Counted from the stretch's first letter, positions 1 to 6,460 are shown. The stretch: DNA of 12,253 nucleotides from JAWLFY01 sp964462125 (GCA_964462125.1 CAYWXT010000172.1:1-12253); one strand, 5' to 3'. Notes: generated by a model from the sequence alone, not told the origin. A program made the numbers and translations.

Positions 1-67
1 CGCGGCGCAGCGTTCGGCGGATGCGTCGCTGTGGGCTGCGACCGGCAGACCATTTCGCCTTGGTCAT
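1..67 (-). CDS. gspK: GspK-like minor pseudopilin, N-terminal fragment (runs off the left edge)
   Basis: An ATG at 65-67 overlaps the gspJ stop in an ATGA arrangement and opens a frame that stays open to the window edge (22 codons). The visible residues begin MTKAKWSAGRSPQRR and end TLRR. They are strongly basic, as expected of the cytoplasmic leader before a prepilin-peptidase site; the Gly and hydrophobic helix would fall just outside the window. A GAGGAG ribosome site lies 6 nt upstream. In T2SS operons the gene after gspJ is normally gspK, the large tip pseudopilin that caps the pseudopilus with GspI and GspJ. The identification rests on gene order, the ATGA coupling and the basic leader. 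No diagnostic domain is visible. Confidence 0.7.
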   Translation of the reverse strand, partial: MTKAKWSAGRSPQRRIRRTLRR

Positions 68-1137
68 CGATTGCTCCTCGAGACCGGCTCGCGAATGATC
101 GCCCCGGGGACGCGGACTACCATCCGCACGTCTCGCTCGACGCTGCCGGAGATCCCCTCGCTGTCCAGTGAGTCGCCTCCGACCGCATCGGCCGCCAGCC
201 CCCCACCCAACTCCGGCGCGTTGGAACCCGCCTCCACACTCGCCACGCTATCCGGCGTGACCTGATAGGGGCTGCTGGCCTGGGCATGGTCAAACGTCAG
301 TTCGATCGCGGCAGGCAACCTCGCTGGTTCTTGCCCGCTCCAGTCGGATCGCCATTGCTCCCCATCGCTGTAGCGAAACCGTGCGCCCACCAAGTTCCGA
401 ATCCACACCGTCTCGATCCCCTGGTGCGATTCGCGGCGTTCCGACTCGTCGACGCGATACAAGTCTTCCATGGTCAACAGGCGATCGGGATCTTCGATAC
501 CGTCGGCGGACATCGCGGCACCGGAGCTGCCCGTGGCCGGCGTCGACTGTCGACGAAGGTGCCGCAATCCCTCGTCCGCGGTTGGTCCCGGCTCTTCGAA
601 CAGCCGGTACGTGACGCGCACGCGGTCGCGCAAACCGAGAATGCGCGTTGGATCGTCGCTCCCCGGCGCCGACTCCCGCGATGGCCCCCGTTCCCGCGAT
701 GGCCCCCGTTCCCGCGATGGCCCCCGTTCCCGCGATGGCCCGAGTGCGCGCTCGCTCTCCGGGGCGGCGATCTGTTCCAACCACGGCAGTGGATCGACCG
801 AGGGAAGCATCACCATGGTGAAGCCTGATTCGTCCCCGACCAATCCCTCGACGCGAAACGCTTCCCCTCCCTCACTGGGATTATCCGCGGCGACCCAATG
901 GGCCGCGTCGGATTCCAACAGCTCACGGGTCGTCCGTACGATCTGCATTCGATACGCCTGATCCCATCCTCGCTGTTCCGCGAGCCTGTAGGAGCCGAGA
1001 AGCGACCAGGCGACGGCGAGTAGCGCGCCGAGCAACGCCAGCGCGATCATCAACTCCAAAACAGTGAACCCGCGCCGCGATGTCGCGACGCTGCGACTTC
1101 GATATCTGGATGACGTTTGGGGTTGGGGTGGAAACAC
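64..1137 (-). CDS. gspJ: Type II secretion minor pseudopilin GspJ
   Basis: Predicted 357-residue minor pseudopilin that joins GspI and GspK at the tip of the T2SS pseudopilus. The N-terminus has a class III (prepilin) signal: basic leader, SRRG then FTVLELMIALALLGALL, with cleavage expected between G23 and F24 and Glu at mature position +5. The C-terminal half carries the GspJ-type segment VWIRNLVGARFRYSDG...W...LPAAIELTF. The start is GTG (1135-1137). No earlier start exists because the frame is closed by the gspI stop 18 nt upstream, and no clear Shine-Dalgarno is visible. At 357 residues it is much longer than usual GspJ (about 200). The extra length includes a perfect hexapeptide repeat (GPSRER, residues 133-155) and low-complexity Gly/Ser/acidic stretches near residues 180-220 and 300-335. 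It overlaps gspK by 4 bp. Confidence 0.9.
   Translation of the reverse strand: MFPPQPQTSSRYRSRSVATSRRGFTVLELMIALALLGALLAVAWSLLGSYRLAEQRGWDQAYRMQIVRTTRELLESDAAHWVAADNPSEGGEAFRVEGLVGDESGFTMVMLPSVDPLPWLEQIAAPESERALGPSRERGPSRERGPSRERGPSRESAPGSDDPTRILGLRDRVRVTYRLFEEPGPTADEGLRHLRRQSTPATGSSGAAMSADGIEDPDRLLTMEDLYRVDESERRESHQGIETVWIRNLVGARFRYSDGEQWRSDWSGQEPARLPAAIELTFDHAQASSPYQVTPDSVASVEAGSNAPELGGGLAADAVGGDSLDSEGISGSVERDVRMVVRVPGAIIREPVSRSNR
74..79 (-). promoter_or_regulatory. Shine-Dalgarno site of gspK
   Basis: GAGGAG on the minus strand, 6 nt before the ATG at 65-67. It lies inside the last codons of gspJ. Together with the ATGA overlap it fixes the gspK start and suggests translational coupling to gspJ. 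Confidence 0.75.
674..741 (-). repeat. 18-bp minisatellite inside gspJ
   Basis: Three perfect tandem copies of an 18-bp unit (plus strand tcccgcgatggcccccgt, at 674-691, 692-709 and 710-727), then a 14-bp partial copy at 728-741. In the gspJ frame each unit encodes GPSRER. Because 18 is a multiple of 3, copy-number changes would alter the length of the loop without breaking the frame. The unit is GC-rich and identical between copies, so expansion is recent or ongoing. Confidence 0.95.
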
Positions 1138-1155
1138 GTTTTGATTCGGGGTGTC

Positions 1156-1668
1156 TTACAGGCTGGCAGCCTGTGATGCGGGGGTTCCGCGAACCCAGCG
1201 CACCAGGCGGCAGGTCGGTTGGTCGGGATCGCCACTGGCGGATGCCATGGATGCGGGAAAGACGTCGACCGTGACGCGAACCAAACTCGACGTCGGTCCA
1301 CGCCCCGGACTCGCACCGCCCTCCACATCGACCGCACCTTCCGACATCGCGATCGACTCGCGCTCGATGCGGTACGACCACCGCGGGTCCTGGTCGAAAC
1401 TACCTTCGTCCTCCACCGCCCCAGGCACGGCGACCGACTCGTCCAGCAGGCTTTGGGCCAGATGCAGCGCCGTCGCCTGCTCCTCCGCCCTCCGGCCAAA
1501 CAGGCTCGCCTGTCCGATCAGCATGAACAGCGCCGCCCCGCTGCCGGCAAGGATCGCAGTCGCCAGAATCATCTCCATCAGCGAAAACCCACCGCGGCGG
1601 TTCCGCCGTTGACTCGGATCGATCGCAGTCATGTCCCGCGTTTCGATCATGCCTTGCGCATCAATCAT
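1156..1668 (-). CDS. gspI: Type II secretion minor pseudopilin GspI
   Basis: Predicted 170-residue minor pseudopilin that starts the GspI-J-K tip complex. The class III signal is RRNRRGG then FSLMEMILATAILAGSGAAL: cleavage is expected after G27, with Glu at +5. After the hydrophobic helix come the GspI-like A..LAQSLLDE segment (around residues 65-75) and a small beta domain ending in TCRLVRWVRG. The first ATG (1666-1668) overlaps the gspH stop as ATGA, which favours it, but it lacks a good Shine-Dalgarno and gives a long 27-residue leader. ATG codons at residues 7 and 13 are alternatives giving 21- and 15-residue leaders. The next gene, gspJ, follows 18 nt later in the same reading frame. Confidence 0.9.
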   Translation of the reverse strand: MIDAQGMIETRDMTAIDPSQRRNRRGGFSLMEMILATAILAGSGAALFMLIGQASLFGRRAEEQATALHLAQSLLDESVAVPGAVEDEGSFDQDPRWSYRIERESIAMSEGAVDVEGGASPGRGPTSSLVRVTVDVFPASMASASGDPDQPTCRLVRWVRGTPASQAASL

Positions 1669-2420
1669 GACGAAGTCCCAGGCTCTGAAGTGACGGGGCC
1701 AGCCTCCGCATCGACCGTCGGCAAGCGGACCACCCGCGCCATGCCGCTGACGGCGTCGATCTCGATCCCCATCCGGCTTCCGCTGACAGAATCGCGCACG
1801 GCGATCACGCAGCTCCGTGTCCTTCCCGAGGGCAGGAAGGGCAAATACCAGCGCTCGCCGTCCAATCGCCCGACACTCGCTTCCGAGGCCTCGGGATTCG
1901 CGGCCCCTCCCACCGCCTGTTCTGAATCGCCACCGGCGCCCGGCGACCGGTTTTCATTGTCGCTCCTTTCCGGTTGGCCGATCATCGGTTCCCAGCGAAC
2001 GGAATCAATCACCAACTCCGGCGGCATCGAATAGCTCCGCAGCCGGTTGGGTGCTGTTATCGCAGACAGTTCCCCAGCCGCATCACCGCGGTCCGCCGAG
2101 GTTGTGACCTCCGGTTGCCAACTGGCGTTGCCGCCATCGAGTTCTCCGGCCATCAAAACGGACCAGCCGCCCCACTCGATTTCAGAACCGCCAGCTTCCA
2201 GCCGAAGGAACAGGGGCTCGCCGCTGGTCATCGCCGCTTGCCGGCACTCCGCGATCTCGTCGCGCAGCCGGTTTGCAGCCCGATGCGCATCGCTGTCCGC
2301 CAATGGCCGGGTGAGCCGGGGAAAGGTGAGCGCCGCCATGCCGACCATGATTGCCAGCACGATCAACAGCTCCAGCAGCGAGAACGCGGTCGAGTGACGG
2401 TACGGTCGATCAAGGTCCAT
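1665..2420 (-). CDS. gspH: Type II secretion minor pseudopilin GspH (atypical cleavage site)
   Basis: Predicted 251-residue GspH-type pseudopilin. The N-terminus is a short leader, then TA/FSLLELLIVLAIMVGMAAL, then FPRLTRPLADSDAHRAANRLRDEIAECRQAA, which is typical of GspH/FimT proteins. Residue -1 of the presumed cleavage site (A12/F13) is Ala instead of the usual Gly, while Glu at +5 is kept. The C-terminal part (RSCVIAVRDSVSGSRMGIEIDAVSGMARVV) matches the final beta strands of GspH domains. The protein is longer than the usual 150-190 residues because of an acidic, Gly-rich insert around residues 145-190. The start is ATG at 2418-2420, 32 nt after gspG. It overlaps gspI by 4 bp. Identity follows from the pilin fold and its position between gspG and gspI. 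Confidence 0.87.
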   Translation of the reverse strand: MDLDRPYRHSTAFSLLELLIVLAIMVGMAALTFPRLTRPLADSDAHRAANRLRDEIAECRQAAMTSGEPLFLRLEAGGSEIEWGGWSVLMAGELDGGNASWQPEVTTSADRGDAAGELSAITAPNRLRSYSMPPELVIDSVRWEPMIGQPERSDNENRSPGAGGDSEQAVGGAANPEASEASVGRLDGERWYLPFLPSGRTRSCVIAVRDSVSGSRMGIEIDAVSGMARVVRLPTVDAEAGPVTSEPGTSS

Positions 2421-2437
2421 GGTCGATCAAGATCCCT
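2404..2437 (-). repeat. 17-bp imperfect tandem duplication at the gspH start
   Basis: Plus-strand ggtcgatcaaggtccat (2404-2420) is followed directly by ggtcgatcaagatccct (2421-2437), with two mismatches. The left copy contains the gspH start codon and codons 2-6; the right copy is the untranslated sequence just before it. The length is not a multiple of 3, so the duplication does not simply extend the protein. Confidence 0.85.
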
Positions 2438-2452
2438 GGGGTAGTGCCGGGA

Positions 2453-2947
2453 TCAAACGCTCATCCCCTCCCGCTCGCCTTCGGCATCCTCTTCGCCGTC
2501 AGCGGGCCGGTTGGAAATATCGTCGTCGGTACCGGCCTGGGCGTCGGGTCCGGCCGAGAAGATTCGCGGATCGTTTGCTCGATCTTCATCGCTTCCTGCC
2601 TCGGCGGGGTCGTATTCATACTCGAACTCGTTCCCCCACGGGTCCAACGGCAATTGGGTTCCGTCGATGTAGGGACCGGCCCATTTTCGCGCCAGCCGCT
2701 CGTCGTCGGGCGGATCCAGCAAGACCTCCAGCCCTTCCTCAGTTGTCGGGAAGGTCTTCATATCGACCACGTACATTTTCAGAGCCGACTCCAGGTTCCC
2801 GATTTGAGCCTCGGTGGTACGGATATCGGCCTTTTCTTGGGAGCCCAACAGTCGGGGTCCGACGATGGCCATCAGGCCGACCAGGATGATCAACACGATC
2901 ATCAATTCAAGCAGTGTTAAACCGCGACGCATTTGTCGTCGTTGCAT
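2453..2947 (-). CDS. gspG: Type II secretion major pseudopilin GspG
   Basis: Predicted 164-residue major pseudopilin, the subunit that polymerises into the T2SS pseudopilus. The leader MQRRQMRRG is followed by LTLLELMIVLIILVGLMAIVGPRLLG: cleavage after G9, Leu (not Phe) at +1 and Glu at +5. The GspG signature follows in order: KADIRTTEAQIGNLESALKMY, FPTTEEGLEVLL, GPYI, LDPWGNEFEYEY (residues 101-112) and IFSAGPDAQAGTDDDISN (129-146). The last has the acidic residues of the conserved calcium-binding loop. An acidic tail of about 18 residues follows. The ATG at 2945-2947 has a strong AAGGAG site 7 nt upstream, one of the best in the window and consistent with high expression of the major subunit. 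It is the first gene after the gspF-gspG hairpin. Confidence 0.96.
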   Translation of the reverse strand: MQRRQMRRGLTLLELMIVLIILVGLMAIVGPRLLGSQEKADIRTTEAQIGNLESALKMYVVDMKTFPTTEEGLEVLLDPPDDERLARKWAGPYIDGTQLPLDPWGNEFEYEYDPAEAGSDEDRANDPRIFSAGPDAQAGTDDDISNRPADGEEDAEGEREGMSV

Positions 2948-2954
2948 GGGAAGT

Positions 2955-2960
2955 CTCCTT
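2955..2960 (-). promoter_or_regulatory. Shine-Dalgarno site of gspG
   Basis: AAGGAG on the minus strand with a 7-nt spacer to the ATG at 2945-2947. It is notably stronger than the sites before gspE, gspF, gspI or gspJ, where little or no Shine-Dalgarno is seen. Confidence 0.85.
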
Positions 2961-2976
2961 CACGAACAGTAGGGAA

Positions 2977-3029
2977 AAAAAGGGATCAGGACTCTTTTAC
3001 GGGTGAAAAAAGAGTCCTGACCCCTTTTT
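2977..3029 (-). terminator. Terminator-like inverted repeat between gspF and gspG
   Basis: Arms 2977-2998 and 3008-3029 are 22 bp each and form a stem with a 9-nt loop (2999-3007) and one non-Watson-Crick position (2985/3021). In the minus-strand (operon) RNA that position is a G-U wobble, so the stem pairs throughout; in plus-strand RNA it is an A-C mismatch. The operon-sense RNA then runs into a U7 tract (complement of 2975-2981, five of whose bases are in the stem). It could be a partial terminator/attenuator, an RNA-processing or stability element setting the gspG:gspF ratio, or a dispersed REP-like palindrome. It cannot be a full terminator if gspG-K are expressed from upstream, and no separate gspG promoter fits in the remaining 29 bp. 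Confidence 0.6.
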
Positions 3030-3034
3030 CATGG

Positions 3035-4255
3035 TTAACTAACGGTGGCGTTCAGGTCGAACACCGGCAGCAGCACGCCCACGATCACAAACATGGCCAT
3101 GCCGCCGATCAGGACCAGCATCAGCGGTTCGATCATCCGGACCATCACCTCCAGCCGCCGTTCGATCTGCTGATCGATCCGATCGGAGATCTTCACCAAC
3201 ACCTCATCGAGCGTGTTGGACTCTTCCGCGATCCGGATCATTGCCATCACCTGCGGTGGGATCAGCCCGCTGGCGGCCAGCGGTTTGGCGAGGGTGTCAC
3301 CGGTCGTCACATTTTCGGCCGACTGCAGCATCACGTTTTGCAGCAACCGGTTGCCGGGCGATTCGCTGCTGATCCGCAGCGACTTCAGTAGCGGGACGTC
3401 GTTCTTGAGCAGCGTCCCGAGCACCCGACAGGCGCGCGAGACGGCGGCATCATGAAAGATGTCACCGAGCACCGGGATCTTCAATTTCCAGGTATCCCAA
3501 ATCATCCGGCCTCCATCGGATTGCAACAACCGTCGGGCACCGACCAGCGCGCCGGCGACCGGGATGGGGAGCAGCAGCCCGTACCGCATCAGCCCATGGC
3601 TGATGTCCAACAACAAGACGGTGACCAGCGGCAAACCGGTGCCGGAGGCCTGCAGCCGATCGAAGAAGGGCTGAAACTTGGGGACGAGGAACACGATCAT
3701 CAGCGAGGTGATCACCGTCCCGACGATCCCCAAAATGATTGGATAGGTCAGGGCACCGACGATTTTCGACCGCATCTCGTCCTGCTTCCGCAGGAAGTTG
3801 GCGGTCCGCTGCAATGCCTCTTCCAAAAACGCCCCCTCCTGGCCGGCGCGGACCATGGAGATCGTCAGTTCGGAAAAGACGGCCGGTTCCGCCGCCATCG
3901 CTTCGTCCAGGTTCGCCCCTTCGGCAACCCGGTCATGCACGCGGATCATTGCCGCCTGCAATCGCGGATGAATGGAAACCTCTCCCAGGATCGAGAGCGC
4001 CTCCAACATCGGTACGCCGTTGTTCAGCAGGTCGGCCAGCTGCATGCAGAGGTCGGCAACCTGCTCTTTCTTGATCCGCGATGGCAGTTGCAGGGAGATC
4101 CCTTCGCCGCCACCAGGGGCCGCGTCGTTGACCGAGACCGGGTACAGCTGCCGCTGGCGAAGTCGACGCAACGCTTCGTGCCGAGAACCCGCTTCGACGA
4201 TCCCCTGCTGCTGTTCCCCTGCGGTGGTCTTCGCGACGTACGCGAAATCAGGCAT
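3035..4255 (-). CDS. gspF: Type II secretion inner-membrane platform protein GspF
   Basis: Predicted 406-residue polytopic protein that forms the inner-membrane base for pseudopilus assembly and contacts GspE. The length matches the family. The N-terminal segment MPDFAYVAKTTAGEQQQGIVEA and RQRQLYPV are typical of GspF/PilC. Two T2SSF domains lie at about residues 68-190 (LCMQLADLLNNGVPMLEAL) and 272-394 (VSRACRVLGTLLKNDVPLL), the usual internal duplication. Three membrane segments are visible at about 170-192, 222-242 and 376-398. The start is ATG at 4253-4255, 23 nt after gspE. A weak purine-rich stretch (AAAAGGCGG) lies rather far upstream. It is followed by the inverted repeat preceding gspG. 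Confidence 0.97.
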   Translation of the reverse strand: MPDFAYVAKTTAGEQQQGIVEAGSRHEALRRLRQRQLYPVSVNDAAPGGGEGISLQLPSRIKKEQVADLCMQLADLLNNGVPMLEALSILGEVSIHPRLQAAMIRVHDRVAEGANLDEAMAAEPAVFSELTISMVRAGQEGAFLEEALQRTANFLRKQDEMRSKIVGALTYPIILGIVGTVITSLMIVFLVPKFQPFFDRLQASGTGLPLVTVLLLDISHGLMRYGLLLPIPVAGALVGARRLLQSDGGRMIWDTWKLKIPVLGDIFHDAAVSRACRVLGTLLKNDVPLLKSLRISSESPGNRLLQNVMLQSAENVTTGDTLAKPLAASGLIPPQVMAMIRIAEESNTLDEVLVKISDRIDQQIERRLEVMVRMIEPLMLVLIGGMAMFVIVGVLLPVFDLNATVS

Positions 4256-4278
4256 GTTCGATGGTCCGCCTTTTCGGT

Positions 4279-6021
4279 TCAGTCCGCCTTGGTGACACGG
4301 ACGACCTCATCCACCGTGGTGACGCCAGCCAGGGCCTTGTCCCAGCCGTCACCCCGGAGGGTCTGCATCCCTGACTTCATCGCCGCCTCCTTGATCATGT
4401 TCGACGCCGCCCGCGCTGTGGCCAGTTCACGGATCGATTCGTCACTGACCAACAGTTCGTAAATCCCCATCCGGCCGCGATAACCGGTTCCCCGGCAATG
4501 ATCGCAACCCTCCGGGCGCCACAAGTTGCCACTCAAGCGATCGTGCGGGAAGTCTTCGGGCAGTTCAGCCGGCGAAGGATCATAAGGTTGACGACAGTCG
4601 GGACATAGCCGCCGTACCAAACGCTGCGCCAACACCCCTTCAAGCGTGCTGGCGACCAAAAACGGCTCAACCCCCATGTCGCACAATCGCATGTAGGCGC
4701 CGGCGGAATCGTTGGTGTGTAGCGTGCTGAACACCATGTGTCCGGTCAGCGAAGCCTGGGTCGCATTGATCGCTGTCTCCAAGTCCCGCACTTCACCGAC
4801 GAGCACGACATCGGGATCGTGTCGCAGGATCGCCCGCAAGCAGGCGGCAAAGCTCAGCCCGACCTTCTGTTGCACCTGGATCTGATTGATCCCGTCGAGC
4901 TGATACTCGATCGGGTCTTCGGTGGTGATGATCTTGGTGTCTTCCGACTTGATCTCATTGAGGGCGCTGTACAGCGTCGTCGTCTTCCCCGAGCCGGTCG
5001 GGCCGGTGACCAGCACAATCCCGTGCGGCATCCGAATCAATCGCTGGAACTTCTCATAGGTCGATTCGGGCATCCCGATGCCCCGCAGCGAGAAGTTCAG
5101 ATTCGACTTGTCCAACACCCGCATCACGACCCCTTCGCCATGCAGCATGGGGATGATGGAGACCCGGATGTCGACTTCTCGACCCGCGACACGGAGCTTG
5201 ATGCGCCCGTCCTGGGGAATCCGCTTTTCGGCGATGTTCATCTTCGCCATGATCTTCAGCCGGCTGACAATAGCCGCCTGGAACTGATTCATCTCCGGCG
5301 GCGTACTTTGACGCTGCAACACGCCGTCGATGCGGTAGCGGATTTTCAAACAGTTTTCCTGGGCCTCGATGTGAATGTCACTGGCCCGCGCCTCGATCGC
5401 CTCGGTCAAAATCTCGTTGACCAGCCGGACGACCGATGCTTGCGATGCCTCCTCGGCATCCTCCGAGCCGTCCAGGTCGAGGTCTTCGAGCATCTCCACA
5501 TCGCCAGACTGCTGGCGCTGCGCCGCGATCAGCCCGTCGATCGTCTCGGCCCCAACCCCCAAGTGACGCTTGATCAGCTGGCGGACCGCATCGGGCGAGG
5601 CGACCACGGGGCGGACCTCCAAGGAGACCGCCGAGGCAACCGTGTCAAAGGCTTCAAAGGAAAACGGGTTGCCAACCGCCAAGCGGATCCAGCGGTCGGT
5701 TCGCTCCAGCGGGAACACGTCATAGCGATGGATCAGCTTCAGCGGGAACCCTTCCATCGCCTCCGGCTGGACCTCGATGTCGTCGGTCCCGATCCACTCC
5801 AACCCCAACACGCGAGCGGTGTCTGCGAGCAGATCCCGGGGACCTTCAAAGTCCCACTGCAGAGCCAACGACGCCAGCGCCGCCGGGTCATGGATCGCAT
5901 CGGCGATCTGACGCAGTTGATCGGGACCGAGCGAGGGAGCGATCGATTGCACGTTCGTGATCATCCGTTTCTCGATTTGCTTACCGGTTGCGATGATGCC
6001 GCCCTCGTTCCGTTGGTTCAC
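4279..6021 (-). CDS. gspE: Type II secretion ATPase GspE
   Basis: Predicted 580-residue cytoplasmic hexameric ATPase that powers pseudopilus assembly. The N-terminal T2SSE_N region lies at about residues 60-155. The catalytic half contains Walker A GPTGSGKT (340-347), the Asp box ITTEDPIEY (366-373), Walker B DPDVVLVGEVRD (402-413) and the His box GHMVFSTLHTND (427-438). Two cysteine pairs, CPDC (473-476) and CDHC (506-509), form the zinc site characteristic of GspE/PilB. All expected key residues are present. The longest frame starts at GTG 6019-6021 without a Shine-Dalgarno. An in-frame ATG at 5962-5964 (residue 20, MITNVQSIAP) is preceded by GAG and is equally or more likely. A pilus-type PilB is less likely because GspF, a GspG with the calcium loop and GspH-K follow directly. 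Confidence 0.97.
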   Translation of the reverse strand: MNQRNEGGIIATGKQIEKRMITNVQSIAPSLGPDQLRQIADAIHDPAALASLALQWDFEGPRDLLADTARVLGLEWIGTDDIEVQPEAMEGFPLKLIHRYDVFPLERTDRWIRLAVGNPFSFEAFDTVASAVSLEVRPVVASPDAVRQLIKRHLGVGAETIDGLIAAQRQQSGDVEMLEDLDLDGSEDAEEASQASVVRLVNEILTEAIEARASDIHIEAQENCLKIRYRIDGVLQRQSTPPEMNQFQAAIVSRLKIMAKMNIAEKRIPQDGRIKLRVAGREVDIRVSIIPMLHGEGVVMRVLDKSNLNFSLRGIGMPESTYEKFQRLIRMPHGIVLVTGPTGSGKTTTLYSALNEIKSEDTKIITTEDPIEYQLDGINQIQVQQKVGLSFAACLRAILRHDPDVVLVGEVRDLETAINATQASLTGHMVFSTLHTNDSAGAYMRLCDMGVEPFLVASTLEGVLAQRLVRRLCPDCRQPYDPSPAELPEDFPHDRLSGNLWRPEGCDHCRGTGYRGRMGIYELLVSDESIRELATARAASNMIKEAAMKSGMQTLRGDGWDKALAGVTTVDEVVRVTKAD

Positions 6022-6075
6022 CGGATACTGTCGGCCGGATGGAAACCGAGTTCACGTCCACGATTTTCAGGGAGA

Positions 6076-6136
6076 CGTCTGAACGGCACCGCCCGACGTT
6101 CCCTCGGGCGGACCGCAACGGTGCGTGTGTCAGACG
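6076..6136 (-). ncRNA. Structured RNA candidate in the gspE leader
   Basis: Nested complementarity in the presumed gspE 5' leader. An outer stem pairs 6076-6082 with 6130-6136 (7 bp, cgtctga/tcagacg). A short middle stem pairs 6084-6086 with 6113-6115. An inner perfect 8-bp GC-rich stem pairs 6089-6096 with 6104-6111 (ccgcccga/tcgggcgg) around a 7-nt loop. A 14-nt bulge lies on one side. The inner hairpin is solid by eye; the outer helix could be chance in GC-rich DNA. No known riboswitch is recognised. Confidence 0.35.
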
Positions 6137-6215
6137 CTCACTGACCATCGCGTGGGCTTTCGATAGGCAACAACCATCCGTGGTGTTACGTGGGAAGGTG
6201 GGATGTTTAGGCGGG

Positions 6216-6245
6216 ATCGGCTCCCATCCGCGATTGGGAGCCGAT
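6216..6245 (-). other. Perfect 11-bp inverted repeat upstream of gspE
   Basis: atcggctccca (6216-6226) and tgggagccgat (6235-6245) are exact reverse complements with an 8-nt loop. No U tract follows on either strand, so it is not a classical intrinsic terminator. It could be a hairpin in the gspE leader RNA or a dyad operator site. Confidence 0.7.
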
Positions 6246-6330
6246 GGATTTCATCGGTCAAGTTTCCCAGGGCTGGCCCTTCACCCAATCGCCGGGACCG
6301 AGGGCACAGTGGAACCATTGACTGATCTGG

Positions 6331-6359
6331 ATCGTAGACGATGGGGCAACTTGAGTCAA
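6331..6359 (-). promoter_or_regulatory. Candidate sigma70-type promoter for gspE-FGHIJK
   Basis: Minus strand TTGACT (complement of 6354-6359; 5 of 6 consensus) and TACGAT (complement of 6331-6336; 4 of 6, including the key TA...T positions) are separated by exactly 17 bp. Transcription would begin near 6324 and run into gspE. It sits in the only large gap of the operon, 300-360 bp before the possible gspE starts. This is a motif match only. Confidence 0.5.
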
Positions 6360-6380
6360 ATACGTCGAGGCTTCGTCCGA

Positions 6381-6418
6381 AAATCCTGGATCAAGCCCCA
6401 AATCCTGGATCAAGCCCC
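6381..6418. repeat. Perfect 19-bp tandem direct repeat
   Basis: aaatcctggatcaagcccc occurs at 6381-6399 and again at 6400-6418 with no mismatch. It lies 21 bp upstream of the -35 box of the candidate gspE promoter. A shared core, ctggatc, recurs at 6327-6333 and overlaps the -10 box. It may be a pair of regulator-binding sites, or simply a recent tandem duplication. Confidence 0.85.
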
Positions 6419-6460
6419 GAGCAGAGCAAACGGATGGCATTGGCAGCGGTCCCAGCCGGC

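Larger units (their letters stand above)
6022..6460. other. Gene-free region between the giant N-domain gene and gspE
   Basis: No frame on either strand here shows a recognisable protein. The stretch holds, in operon order, the 19-bp tandem repeat (6381-6418), the candidate promoter (6331-6359), a perfect 11-bp hairpin (6216-6245) and a compound stem structure (6076-6136). If the promoter is real, gspE has a leader of roughly 300-360 nt. No classical terminator with a U tract is seen after the giant gene's stop, so read-through from it into gspE is also possible. Confidence 0.7.

Noticed and set aside
674..741. CRISPR-like array
   Set aside because: Units are directly adjacent with no spacers, and they encode an in-frame peptide repeat within gspJ.
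4279..6021. Type IV pilus ATPase PilB rather than GspE
   Set aside because: GspE and PilB share all the motifs, but the downstream order F-G-H-I-J-K and the GspG calcium loop identify a type II secretion operon.
6381..6418. Attachment site or insertion target duplication
   Set aside because: The two copies are contiguous with no element between them, and no integrase or transposase is in the window.
6022..6460. Remnant of a secretin barrel after the giant gene, lost by frameshift
   Set aside because: None of the three minus-strand frames shows secretin barrel motifs; the short frame at 6258-6440 has no resemblance.
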